DNA from: JAFGTP01 sp964498725
GTDB lineage: Bacteria > Fidelibacterota > UBA2242 > JAFGTP01
NCBI GenBank assembly: GCA_964498725.1
Contig: CAZCHS010000040.1
Coordinates: forward strand, 1-26,357
Direction of reading: 5' to 3'
DNA length: 26,357 bases
A program made the position numbers and the translations under genes. Of this stretch, positions 1 through 7,635 are shown in pieces. The notes under the pieces are model-generated. The model ran no database searches and was not told where the DNA came from. It worked only from the letters and a program-made list of their open reading frames with translations. Within the stretch, counting starts at the first letter, position 1; the number at the start of each line of letters is the position of its first letter.

Positions 1-82
1 CATGATAAATGGAATTCAAATATTTTTCACCTGTTCAATTTAAATTTACAATAAGTTTATGTACAGATAGTAATTTCTTTCA

Positions 83-1165
83 ATGAAAATACTGATAATC
101 AATTCAAGTAAACACTGGGGTGGAAATGAGCGCTGGTCTGCAACCACTGCGAATGCACTGGCAGATCGTGGACATAATATTCATTTTGTCAGCAGAGGCA
201 AATTGTTTGATGATAAGTTATCAGAAAAAATTACGCATCACAAATTAAAACTCAAACATGAATTGGTTATATCCGATTACCGCAAACTAATCAAAATTTT
301 GCATAGAAATGATGTGGAGTTCATCATTCCCACCCGGCGAAAAGAATATTGGATCGCCGGAATTGTTGGCAGGCTTATGAACATACCGGTCTATTTTCGA
401 TTGGGAATTGTTCGGCCTCTATCACCATATAAATTTTTACAACGTTTTATTTATGGCGCTTTACCCACTGCAATTCTATGTAACTCCAAGCAAATCAGGC
501 TGCAACTAATTAAAGACAGAGTAATTGCAGATTCAAAAATTTATGTGGTTTATAACGGCTATTCTTTTCCTGATTATTCAGACAATATAAAACAGACAGG
601 TCTTCATGTATTTGCTTGTGCCGGACGGTTAACCCCTCAAAAGGGATTTGATATACTGCTTCAGGCTGTTAAACAATTGAGCAAAAAGCGCACAGATTTT
701 CTTGTCAAAATTGCCGGGACAGGACCGGATTTAGAACAATATCAGCAATATTGTACAGAAAACAAGCTGGAAGATTTTGTACGATTCGATGGATTTGTTA
801 ATGATATTTGCTCCTATTTTGCAAATTGTGATACAGTTTTGATTTCGTCCCGAAATGAAGGCATTCCCAATGTTCTGATGGAAGCGTGGAGTGTGAAAAA
901 GCCGGTTATCGCAACCCGGTCAGCAGGTATTCCCGAAGCCATTAATCATAGTATTAATGGTATTTTGGTGAATCTGGAGCCAGAGAGTATTGCAGTAGAA
1001 ATGGAAACTGTTATGATGAATTATAATCACTATAAAAATCTTGGTTATCAGGGATTTACTACATTACAAACAAAGTTTGCTTTAAATAAATTTTTAGACA
1101 ATTTAGAGTCTGTCTTTATCAACTCAACGGAGAAAGGACTTCTTTATGAAAAAGTCAACTTATAA
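83..1165 (+). CDS. Glycosyltransferase family 4 protein
   Basis: A cytoplasmic or membrane-associated retaining glycosyltransferase (GT-B fold, GT4) that probably adds one sugar to a surface glycan or LPS core; donor and acceptor cannot be read from the sequence. The N-terminal domain opens with a Rossmann-like strand (MKILIINSS) and a WGGNERW segment. The C-terminal domain holds GRLTPQKGFDILL near residue 180 and the EX7E signature with E259 and E267 (NEGIPNVLMEA), the usual donor-binding glutamates. Its 360 residues are normal for the family. The gene overlaps the next one by 20 bases, so the two are probably translationally coupled, and its last residues are encoded by the ribosome-binding region of gene 2. 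No strong Shine-Dalgarno precedes this ATG. The next protein shares the N-terminal WGG-E-W pattern, so the pair looks like a tandem duplication. Family is sure, specificity unknown. Confidence 0.9.
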   Translation: MKILIINSSKHWGGNERWSATTANALADRGHNIHFVSRGKLFDDKLSEKITHHKLKLKHELVISDYRKLIKILHRNDVEFIIPTRRKEYWIAGIVGRLMNIPVYFRLGIVRPLSPYKFLQRFIYGALPTAILCNSKQIRLQLIKDRVIADSKIYVVYNGYSFPDYSDNIKQTGLHVFACAGRLTPQKGFDILLQAVKQLSKKRTDFLVKIAGTGPDLEQYQQYCTENKLEDFVRFDGFVNDICSYFANCDTVLISSRNEGIPNVLMEAWSVKKPVIATRSAGIPEAINHSINGILVNLEPESIAVEMETVMMNYNHYKNLGYQGFTTLQTKFALNKFLDNLESVFINSTEKGLLYEKVNL

Positions 1166-2324
1166 CATCGTGTTTTCAAATTCCATTGGTAAAAACAAAT
1201 GGGGAGGCGGAGAAAAGTGGATGCTGACAGCCGCAAAAAATCTGACAAAAAGAGGACATAATGTTGTCATCGCCGGTAAAAGTGAATCTATTCTATTAGA
1301 CCGTGCTTCCTCGGTAGGTTTGAAAACAGAGATTTTTGATATAAAAGCCGATTTTGCACCTTTCAAAGTTGGAAAGATTGCCAACTATTTCAAAAAACAG
1401 GAGACTGACATCTGCATTCTTAATCTGAACAAGGATGTTCGTGTTGCCGGATTAGCAGCCAGAAAAGCAGGTGTTCCGGTGGTATTGGCGAGACATGGCT
1501 TGAAATTGATATCAGATAAATGGAAATACAAAGCAACCATGAAATTAGTCGACGGAATTATTACCAATAGTATAACCATTAAAGATCAATATAATCAATT
1601 TGACTGGATGCCGGAAAATAAAACGGAGGTGGTCTACAATGGATTGAATTTACCGATCAATGTGCAGAAAATTGATCTTCATGAACAATATTCAATTCCG
1701 GAAAATCATCTGATATTCGGTGCTGCCGGACGATTGGCTTATCAGAAAGGATTTGATTTGTTGATAAAAGCTGCGGCACAGTTAAAGGATAAACCCTTTA
1801 CTTTTCTGATTGCCGGCAAAGGAAAATTGGAGCAACATCTTAATAATTTAATTGCAGAACATAAGGTGGGGGATCGTGTCAAATTAGTTGGGTTTTTGAC
1901 TGATCCGTTGCCATTTTTAAAAGCTGTGGATGTGGTGGTTCAGCCGTCCCGTTTTGAAGGTATGCCCAATACAGTTCTGGAAAGTATGGCTTTGGGAAAA
2001 CCGGTAATTGCTACAGAGGTTAATGGTGTAAAGGAGTTGATACAATCCGGTAAAAATGGCTTTTCCTGTCCATCTGAATCAGTATTAGAATTAGTAAATC
2101 TGATTCGTTATGTTGCCGACCATAAAAATCTCATTGAAATAGGAATAACAGCCCGGGAAACAATAAAAAATAATTATTCAATTGAGAAAATGATAGATCA
2201 TTTGGAAACCTATTTTGAAAGAAAGTATAATGAACAGAATAAAAGGCTTGATTCGGGAATTTCTAGACAATCCCCGACATTTTCCGCGGAAAGCAATACT
2301 TCATATATACAATTCCTTCCATAG
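1146..2324 (+). CDS. Glycosyltransferase family 4 protein (extended C-terminus)
   Basis: A second GT4 enzyme, paralogous to the preceding gene: both start with a short strand, then WGG(N/G)E(R/K)W and a RGHN motif. The donor-binding half has GRLAYQKGFDLLIKAA and EX7E with E271 and E279 (FEGMPNTVLES). ATG 1146 sits a few bases after a GGAGAAAGGA ribosome-binding region. The expected end of a GT4 protein is about residue 360 (IEKMIDHLETYFERKYNE). The frame then runs on for about 32 more residues, rich in Ser, Gln and Pro, which lie entirely over the beginning of the next gene. A TAATG stop/start junction exists at 2228-2232 in another frame, so the ancestral stop may have been lost by a small indel just upstream. 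The sugar transferred is unknown; a role in surface polysaccharide or LPS core is inferred from the neighbours. Confidence 0.88.
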   Translation: MKKSTYNIVFSNSIGKNKWGGGEKWMLTAAKNLTKRGHNVVIAGKSESILLDRASSVGLKTEIFDIKADFAPFKVGKIANYFKKQETDICILNLNKDVRVAGLAARKAGVPVVLARHGLKLISDKWKYKATMKLVDGIITNSITIKDQYNQFDWMPENKTEVVYNGLNLPINVQKIDLHEQYSIPENHLIFGAAGRLAYQKGFDLLIKAAAQLKDKPFTFLIAGKGKLEQHLNNLIAEHKVGDRVKLVGFLTDPLPFLKAVDVVVQPSRFEGMPNTVLESMALGKPVIATEVNGVKELIQSGKNGFSCPSESVLELVNLIRYVADHKNLIEIGITARETIKNNYSIEKMIDHLETYFERKYNEQNKRLDSGISRQSPTFSAESNTSYIQFLP

Positions 2325-3312
2325 GAGTATACCCAAAAAGAAATTACCTGAGTCTTTCGATTCGCTGCTATATATTGTTCAGGAAAAACTGGGTGATGGT
2401 TTTCTGACTCTGCCATTTCTGTATAAATTGCATGAGCGATTTCCTGAGTTGGAAATTTCCGTCATCGTATCAAAATATAATTATGAATTATTTAAACCTA
2501 TTGAATTTATCCATGAACTGTTTATTTACCGGAAAGATCACAAACAATTATTTCTTCAGTTGAAATCGCGAGACTATGATATTTTTTTGAATCCCAGGGA
2601 TCATCCTTCTATGACTATATTACGAATGATGAAACATATCAATGCAAAATATAAAATGGGATTGCAGCATAATCGGCATGACAAGCATTTCGATGTTTTG
2701 CTTCCCAATGATGACAACAGGCATATTGTAGAAAAAAATGCGCTATTATTGGAAAAATATGGTGTGAACTTTCCTATTAGTCCGCAGATTAGTGTTATCA
2801 ATCAATTTGAATCGGATTTTTTCAAAAAATTTCCCAATGAAAGGCTGCAAAATAATTTTTGTATCAATCTTTCCTCCGGAGGATTGCGCCGAAAACTCCC
2901 TGTAGAAAAATGGATTGCGATTATTGACTTCATTTTTAAGCATCAATTATCTGATAAAATAAATTTGTTGGCAATGACTGAAAATCAGGCAGATGCAGCA
3001 AAAATAAAAAGTAAATTTACAGATAAAATTGTGTATCCTATTCCCACCAAAAATATTTATGAAGCAGCTATTGTTATCAACCTTAGCCCGATCTTGTTAT
3101 CACCGGATACAGCGCTGATCCATGTAGCCGCGGCAGTTAAAACACCGGTTATTGGCCTGTATCAAAACAAGGGATTGAATCTGAAACGGTTTATGCCTTA
3201 CCAAGCACCCTGTGAAATTATTTTATCACCGGATAAAGAATTGGAAAATATTGCAATTGAAGATGTCTGCCGGGCATTAATGAAACTAAAAAATGAAAAT
3301 ATATTATATTAA
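2230..3312 (+). CDS. Glycosyltransferase family 9 (heptosyltransferase-like)
   Basis: A GT-B glycosyltransferase of family 9, the family of LPS heptosyltransferases (WaaC, WaaF, WaaQ). The evidence is the N-terminal pattern IVQEKLGDGFLTLPFLYKL, matching the R-x-x-x-GDxxxxxP type of start, and LSPDTALIHVAAAVKTPVIGLY near the C-terminus, where the family binds the ADP-sugar (usual form TxxxHLAAALGxPxxALFG). About 360 residues is normal length. I chose ATG 2230 over the in-frame TTG at 2215 because TTG would only add five residues and ATG 2230 sits in a TAATG junction. The gene overlaps the preceding GT4 frame by 95 bases and the next gene by 20. It suggests that the cluster builds an LPS core or a similar heptose- or hexose-containing oligosaccharide, but heptose is not proven: several GT9 enzymes use other sugars. 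Confidence 0.85.
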   Translation: MNRIKGLIREFLDNPRHFPRKAILHIYNSFHRSIPKKKLPESFDSLLYIVQEKLGDGFLTLPFLYKLHERFPELEISVIVSKYNYELFKPIEFIHELFIYRKDHKQLFLQLKSRDYDIFLNPRDHPSMTILRMMKHINAKYKMGLQHNRHDKHFDVLLPNDDNRHIVEKNALLLEKYGVNFPISPQISVINQFESDFFKKFPNERLQNNFCINLSSGGLRRKLPVEKWIAIIDFIFKHQLSDKINLLAMTENQADAAKIKSKFTDKIVYPIPTKNIYEAAIVINLSPILLSPDTALIHVAAAVKTPVIGLYQNKGLNLKRFMPYQAPCEIILSPDKELENIAIEDVCRALMKLKNENILY

Positions 3313-4420
3313 TAAAACAAGACTTTACGACAATATGCCGTCAACGGTTTTTTCCATGCTGAATGCCTATAGTTTTGCGCAACATGGTCATGATGTGACA
3401 ATTATTTTAAAAAGTCCTGCTGGACCAATAAATTATGATTTCGAGAGTTTTTTCAATCTGCCCAAATTAAATAATTTCCATATAATTGATCTGTCTGATA
3501 CAGGGCTTAGAATACAGAATAATGAAATTTTTTATCGTCGTGCGAATAAATTCATTCAATTTAACGCTTCCCCCGATGTAATCCTGACTCGCGATCCCGG
3601 TTATTTACCATTCCTGTATCAATTAAAAAGGAAATTGCAGGTAAAAATTTTCTATCAGAGCCACAATTTTTATCTGAATACCGATTTACAGCCCGATCAG
3701 AAGAAAATTAATCAGAAAAAATATCAGCGTTATGAAAAAAAATATATTCCAAAACTGGATGGGCTATTTACACTTAATCAATCCCAAAAGAAGTTATATG
3801 AGCAATATACTTCTGTACCTATTTACTCTGTCATTCCCGGTTTACAAAATATTTTCGATTCAAAGGATAATTTCAATAATAAGCTGGTTGCGTATTCCGG
3901 TAGTTTACTGATGAAAAAAGGGGTGGATCTGCTATTGCACGCTTTTGCCCGTTTGAAAAAAAAGTCCGCTAAATTGGTATTAATAGGGGGCAGGCATGAT
4001 CGGGAAATTGAACCGGTGCTGCGATTAGCCGAGGAATTGAATATAACCGATAGAATTAAAATTACAGGTTGGATCAGTTATGCGGCAGTTCAGAAGTACC
4101 TGAAAAAAGCAACGGTTGGTATCCTGCCACTGAAAGATACCTTTTATAATCGCTACCTCACTGCACCATCAAAACTTTTTGATTATATTGCCCATGGTAT
4201 TCCGGTTATTGCTTCCGATTTACCGGCGATCAGAGATATTGATGAATCCCATAATAGTCTAATTTACACAAAGCCTGAAAATGTGAAGCAATTGACAAGC
4301 AAAATTGATGAATTACTCAATAATCAAAATCTCTACTCTGATTATTCCAATCGGTCCCACCAATTGGCCAAAAACTATTTGTGGAAAAACTGCGGTAAGC
4401 GTATGCTGGATAAGTTTTAA
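3293..4420 (+). CDS. Glycosyltransferase family 4 protein
   Basis: Third GT4-like enzyme and last gene of the first glycan operon; it overlaps the GT9 gene by 20 bases. The N-terminus (MKIYYINKTRLYDNMPST) is of the acceptor-binding GT-B type. The C-terminal domain has VAYSGSLLMKKGVDLLLHAFARLKK and, in place of a canonical EX7E, a PSKLFDYIAHGIPVIASDLPAI segment. That variant of the donor-binding loop is common in GT4 enzymes in which the second Glu of the motif is Asp. At 375 residues it is a usual length, although the end (LWKNCGKRMLDKF) is a little short after the final helix. It is clearly less like the first two genes than they are like each other. Acceptor and donor are unknown. A small hairpin follows two bases after the stop. 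Confidence 0.87.
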   Translation: MKIYYINKTRLYDNMPSTVFSMLNAYSFAQHGHDVTIILKSPAGPINYDFESFFNLPKLNNFHIIDLSDTGLRIQNNEIFYRRANKFIQFNASPDVILTRDPGYLPFLYQLKRKLQVKIFYQSHNFYLNTDLQPDQKKINQKKYQRYEKKYIPKLDGLFTLNQSQKKLYEQYTSVPIYSVIPGLQNIFDSKDNFNNKLVAYSGSLLMKKGVDLLLHAFARLKKKSAKLVLIGGRHDREIEPVLRLAEELNITDRIKITGWISYAAVQKYLKKATVGILPLKDTFYNRYLTAPSKLFDYIAHGIPVIASDLPAIRDIDESHNSLIYTKPENVKQLTSKIDELLNNQNLYSDYSNRSHQLAKNYLWKNCGKRMLDKF

Positions 4421-4421
4421 T

Positions 4422-4448
4422 CTTTGTAGGTTTCAAAAACCTGCAAGG
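4422..4448 (+). terminator. Hairpin after the first glycan operon
   Basis: CTTTGTAGGTT (4422-4432) can pair with AACCTGCAAGG (4438-4448) across a 5-base loop, with two weak positions. It lies directly after the stop of the last GT4 gene. There is no T-run, so it may be an attenuator, an mRNA 3' end protector or a repetitive palindrome rather than a classical intrinsic terminator. Similar AACCTGCAAGG palindromes are, from memory, widespread between genes in Bacteroidota. Confidence 0.45.
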
Positions 4449-4462
4449 GTTATGAATCACTG

Positions 4463-4582
4463 GTTGAAGACCTTCACAATGGTTGACACGGAATTGGTTT
4501 GGAACCACCTTAAGTCAAGTTCAACAACAATTTGGGATATTCAAATATTATACATTCAACTTGAACTTTATTCAAGGCTTTG
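4463..4582. repeat. Intergenic repeat, copy A (uninterrupted)
   Basis: This stretch of about 120 bases occurs again at 7395-7704. The first 47 bases match at 41 positions, and all six differences are transitions. The 35 bases after the shared TTAA (4510-4513) match at 34. Similarity then fades but resumes at CAAGGCTTTG. In this copy CCTTAAGTCAAGTTCAA can fold imperfectly with TTGAACTTTATTCAAGG (14 of 17 positions), enclosing an AT-rich loop. No reading frame is kept. It occupies most of the gene-free stretch 4421-4694, after one operon and before the next. It is the empty-site reference for the insertion in copy B. Confidence 0.85.
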
Positions 4583-4694
4583 TCCATTTGAATGGAGTAT
4601 TAATTTTTATCGTCGAAGATTCATTTCAATTTGAAATTTAATTTAAACGAAATTCATAGCATATTCTCAACTTCATATAAAATTATTGGGCATT

Positions 4695-6161
4695 ATGTTA
4701 AACAAAAAAAAATATCTGGTTTATATTCTTTTCGGTGGCTTGCTTGTGCGGGTTTTCTCCGCTGCTTTTACAGACCCTGGTTTTGATGAGGCGTATTATG
4801 GTGTGTATTCTAAGTTTCTCAGCGCCGGCTACTTTGATCATCCGCCATTGGTTAGTCTATCGGCAGGCATCGGTCTTTGGCTTTTCAACAGTTTTTCATC
4901 ATTGGCGCTCCGGTTTGGTGCCATCACCCTTTATTTAGGCTCTTCCTTGTTATTATTTTCAATAGCAAAGATGCTGTATGGTCGCAAATCAGCCATTTAC
5001 TCTGTAATTCTTTTTCATATAACACCTTTTTTTCTGGTTGGCATTGGCGCATTTGTTATTCCGGATAATTTTCTCACCTTATTCTGGTTCTTTGCAATTT
5101 TTACCATGGTTAAATATTTAAAAACCAGAAGCAATTATTGGTTGCTATTATGGGGCACAGCAATTGGATTCGGATTTCTTGCAAAATATCATATTGTGTT
5201 GCTGATTGCCGGATTTGGCTGGTCCATGCTCTTTCATTCCAATTTTCGTAAATTGTGGCGTAATCCATGGCTCTATGGTGGCTTTCTATTGGGGTTACTC
5301 ATCATGATGCCCAATATCCTTTGGAATTATCACAATGATTGGATTTCCTACATCTATCAATTTGGAAAAAGCAGTGGCGGTTCGTCTCTTTCCTTTACAA
5401 AATTTTACCAGGGTATTCTATCACAAATCGGATATTTATTACCCTGGAATTTTGCCATTCTGGTCCTGGGATTTCGTGGTATAAATAAGCAAAAATGGTT
5501 GCTGCCGATCATCTTATTTCCAATTATCATTTTTACTTTATTTGGGTTTAAGCAAAGGATATTACCCCATTGGCCGATGCCGGGATATTTGACGCTGTTA
5601 ATCCCAGCCGGGTATTACCTGTCTAAACAAAAATGGGCGGCTAAATATTCTTTAGTTTCAGGGGGAGTAACATTCCTTGTGTTGTGTTTTGTGGTGCTTC
5701 AATCACAATTCGGAATCGTCAAAATGAAACCTAAACATGATTTTTCCCTTGACGGTTTTGGTTGGAAAGAAATGATATCCCGAGTTGAGGAGCGGGACTA
5801 TTTTCAGGAAATCGATTTTCTGGCCGGACACAAATGGTTCACAGCCGGAGAAATAATGTTTGCCGGGAAAGGAAAATATCCAACCATTGCATTGCACCCA
5901 AAAGATCCCAGGGGATTCGCATTCTGGTATGATATGAAAGATTTTAAGGGACAAAATTGCTTGTTTATTTCGACCAATCGTTATCACAAAGATCCCACAA
6001 AAAAATATTCAGAATTTTTCCAAACAATTACACCAATTGATACTATTAAAATTTATCGCGGTGAAGTTGTCGGTAAAATCTTTTATCTCTGGAAATGTGA
6101 AACATTCAATGGTGATTTAATTTATCCTTATGGTATTAATCATGAAAAATCTAATCAGTAA
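4695..6161 (+). CDS. Membrane glycosyltransferase, GT39/GT83 (ArnT/PMT) type
   Basis: An integral membrane GT-C-fold enzyme that would take a sugar from a polyprenyl-phosphate donor on the outer face of the inner membrane and transfer it to a lipid or protein acceptor. Evidence: D31-E32-A-Y-Y in the first periplasmic loop, the DHPPLVSL segment at residues 48-55, many hydrophobic helices up to about residue 330, and a soluble periplasmic tail of about 130 residues, all typical of PMT_2/ArnT-like proteins. I prefer ATG 4695 to the in-frame TTG at 4686. Its end overlaps the GtrA-family gene by about 32 bases. The pairing with GtrA and PAP2 fits a lipid-linked sugar pathway: GtrA proteins are linked to polyprenyl-phosphate sugars, and PAP2 enzymes dephosphorylate lipids. 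The sugar (for example aminoarabinose, mannose or glucose) cannot be called. Confidence 0.85.
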   Translation: MLNKKKYLVYILFGGLLVRVFSAAFTDPGFDEAYYGVYSKFLSAGYFDHPPLVSLSAGIGLWLFNSFSSLALRFGAITLYLGSSLLLFSIAKMLYGRKSAIYSVILFHITPFFLVGIGAFVIPDNFLTLFWFFAIFTMVKYLKTRSNYWLLLWGTAIGFGFLAKYHIVLLIAGFGWSMLFHSNFRKLWRNPWLYGGFLLGLLIMMPNILWNYHNDWISYIYQFGKSSGGSSLSFTKFYQGILSQIGYLLPWNFAILVLGFRGINKQKWLLPIILFPIIIFTLFGFKQRILPHWPMPGYLTLLIPAGYYLSKQKWAAKYSLVSGGVTFLVLCFVVLQSQFGIVKMKPKHDFSLDGFGWKEMISRVEERDYFQEIDFLAGHKWFTAGEIMFAGKGKYPTIALHPKDPRGFAFWYDMKDFKGQNCLFISTNRYHKDPTKKYSEFFQTITPIDTIKIYRGEVVGKIFYLWKCETFNGDLIYPYGINHEKSNQ

Positions 6162-6573
6162 AATTATTGATTTGCGGTTTGTATTGGGAAAATTTTCAAT
6201 GGTCGGTCTTTCAGGGATCTTGGTAAACCAGGGAATGCTGATTCTACTTCATCAACTTTTCGATGTTAATATAAAATATGCCGGGATTATCGCTATTGAA
6301 TTATCAATCATCTCAAATTTTATGCTTAACAATTTCTGGACTTGGCAAAAAGGTTTATCTGATGGCTTCTGTTTAAGATTTTTAAAATATCACTTGGTTA
6401 CGCTTTTTTCCGGTGGTTTTAATTATGGGACTCTACTATTACTCACTTCATTAAATATCCATTACTTTATCGCCAATCTGATTGGAATCGGTATTGGCAT
6501 GGTAATTAATTTTATCATTAATCATAACTGGACTTTTAAAATTCAGGAGGTTACTTCCGATGCAACAAAATAA
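6130..6573 (+). CDS. GtrA-family membrane protein
   Basis: A small four-helix inner-membrane protein of the GtrA/DPMS_TM family, thought to flip or hold polyprenyl-phosphate-linked sugars. Its four hydrophobic segments lie at about residues 20-40, 50-65, 82-102 and 110-130. The family patterns are KFSMVGLSGILVNQGMLILL, SNFMLNNFWTW and the near-repeat at the end, NFIINHNWTFK. At 147 residues it is typical in length. ATG 6130 is the longest start; ATG 6142 (MKNLISK) is equally possible. It overlaps the preceding glycosyltransferase gene and the following phosphatase gene (14 bases), which implies coupled translation of all three. Unlike many gtrA loci there is no GT2 polyprenyl-phosphate glycosyltransferase (GtrB-like) next to it, so the donor lipid must be made by a gene elsewhere. 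Confidence 0.88.
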   Translation: MVLIMKNLISKIIDLRFVLGKFSMVGLSGILVNQGMLILLHQLFDVNIKYAGIIAIELSIISNFMLNNFWTWQKGLSDGFCLRFLKYHLVTLFSGGFNYGTLLLLTSLNIHYFIANLIGIGIGMVINFIINHNWTFKIQEVTSDATK

Positions 6574-7399
6574 CAATACTCTAATGTCTGTTCCTGACCT
6601 GGAAACCCGAAAAAATCTACTTTGGCTTTATCTGCCGATTCTTATAGCGTTACTGACATTATTAATCATATGGTTGCTGGATATGAATGTAGCCTTATTC
6701 CATAGAATCAACCAAATAAGCGGATGGACCGGCACTCAATTATGGCAGTTTTTAACCATAATGGGGGACGGGATGATTTCAGCGTTGCTGATTGCTTTTT
6801 GGATTAAATACAAGCCGGAGATTGCCTGGTCTTTTATTATTGCCACGGTTATCTATTTGTTGCTGCTTAATTTTCTGAAAGACTATTTTGATTTCAAACG
6901 ACCACCGGCACTGCTTGAACCGGAAACTTTTTATCTGGCTGGAAAAGCGTACATGAAGCGTTCTTTTCCATCGGGACATACAACGACAATATTTGCTCTC
7001 TGTGGCGTTATATCTTTTTATTACCGGTCGGATAAGGTTCGAACGTTGGCGTTGATTATTGCGATTTTGGTCGGATTTTCCAGAGTTATGATCGGCGTTC
7101 ACTGGCCGGCAGATGTTTTTGGCGGTGCCATATTAGGTTGGTTTTCAGCCGGTATTGGAATTTACCTCTCAAAGCGGTCTTGTTGGGGATATAGTAAATT
7201 GGTAAAATATTCTCTGTCTACACTATTTTTTATCACTGCTATTGTTCTGGTTTTTCAATATGAAACCGGTTATCCGGCAGCAGTATTGATGCAGAAGTTC
7301 TTGGGTACTTTTATTATTTGCTACCTGGGTTTTGTTTACTTTTTAAAGGACTATATCAAGCCGGTTATTTCCCTTATCCAAAACCTTGAGAACAGTTGA
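6560..7399 (+). CDS. PAP2-family membrane phosphatase (first copy)
   Basis: A membrane acid phosphatase of the PAP2 superfamily. All three catalytic motifs are present: KX6RP at K107-R114-P115, PSGH at 137-140 and SRX5HX3D with S174-R175, H181 and D185. Around six transmembrane helices are visible, with a longer C-terminal membrane part (to residue 279) than the second PAP2 protein in this window. Family members dephosphorylate undecaprenyl pyrophosphate, phosphatidylglycerol phosphate or lipid A. Being last in an overlapping set with the GT39/83-type enzyme and the GtrA protein, it plausibly recycles the lipid carrier or removes phosphate from the glycolipid being decorated; this is inference. 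The stop codon falls inside the start of repeat copy B, so the 3' end of the gene borders a repetitive segment. Confidence 0.9.
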   Translation: MQQNNNTLMSVPDLETRKNLLWLYLPILIALLTLLIIWLLDMNVALFHRINQISGWTGTQLWQFLTIMGDGMISALLIAFWIKYKPEIAWSFIIATVIYLLLLNFLKDYFDFKRPPALLEPETFYLAGKAYMKRSFPSGHTTTIFALCGVISFYYRSDKVRTLALIIAILVGFSRVMIGVHWPADVFGGAILGWFSAGIGIYLSKRSCWGYSKLVKYSLSTLFFITAIVLVFQYETGYPAAVLMQKFLGTFIICYLGFVYFLKDYIKPVISLIQNLENS

Positions 7400-7441
7400 A
7401 GACCTTCATAATGATTGGCGCGGAATTGATTTGAAACCACC

Positions 7442-7635
7442 TTAACCTGCATTATTCATAAAAACATGAACAATGCCCGCTTCGCGCCGATACGCTTCCT
7501 TCGGAAACTATCGGGATTAACCTGAATATCATTCTATGAATTTTTCAAATTAGTTTTTTATTGTTTCTTTTGTAAACTATTAATTTTATAGATATTGTTT
7601 TAAAAATTTGAAAATTCATGAATAATTCAGGTTAA
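7442..7635. mobile_element. MITE-like element with TTAA target duplication
   Basis: A 186-bp insert (7446-7631) is bounded by TTAA on both sides (7442-7445 and 7632-7635). Its ends are inverted repeats: CCTGCATTATTCAT at 7446-7459 and ATGAATAATTCAGG at 7618-7631, 13 of 14 positions matching. Copy A of the host repeat has one TTAA and no insert, so this is a direct filled-versus-empty-site comparison. The element has no coding capacity. It contains a GC-rich hairpin at 7487-7514 (CCGATA pairing with TATCGG, and TTCC with GGAA inside) and a further internal TTAACCTGAAT copy at 7517. It is best read as a miniature inverted-repeat element mobilised by a transposase encoded elsewhere. I cannot assign it to an IS family. 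Confidence 0.8.
7517..7635. repeat. Long imperfect inverted repeat within the element
   Basis: From the internal TTAACCTGAAT at 7517 to about 7551, the sequence is the imperfect reverse complement of 7605-7635 (TTAACCTGAAT, then a TATGAATTTTTCAAATT-like tail, read from the other strand). Both arms are about 31-35 bases long, with small indels, and surround an AT-rich centre of about 50 bases. This inner palindrome is itself bordered by TTAA, so it could be an independent shorter element or an alternative left end of the larger one. Confidence 0.65.

Noticed and set aside
1..82. End of an upstream gene
   Set aside because: No convincing reading frame enters from the left edge; the 82 bases look intergenic and AT-rich.
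4305..4634. A 109-codon frame overlapping the end of the GT4 gene and the repeat
   Set aside because: It starts inside a real gene in another frame and then crosses repeat copy A; the other repeat copy does not keep the frame.
7446..7631. A complete insertion sequence or a small RNA gene
   Set aside because: 186 bases without an ORF cannot hold a transposase, and the internal hairpins are explained by the element's palindromic layout.
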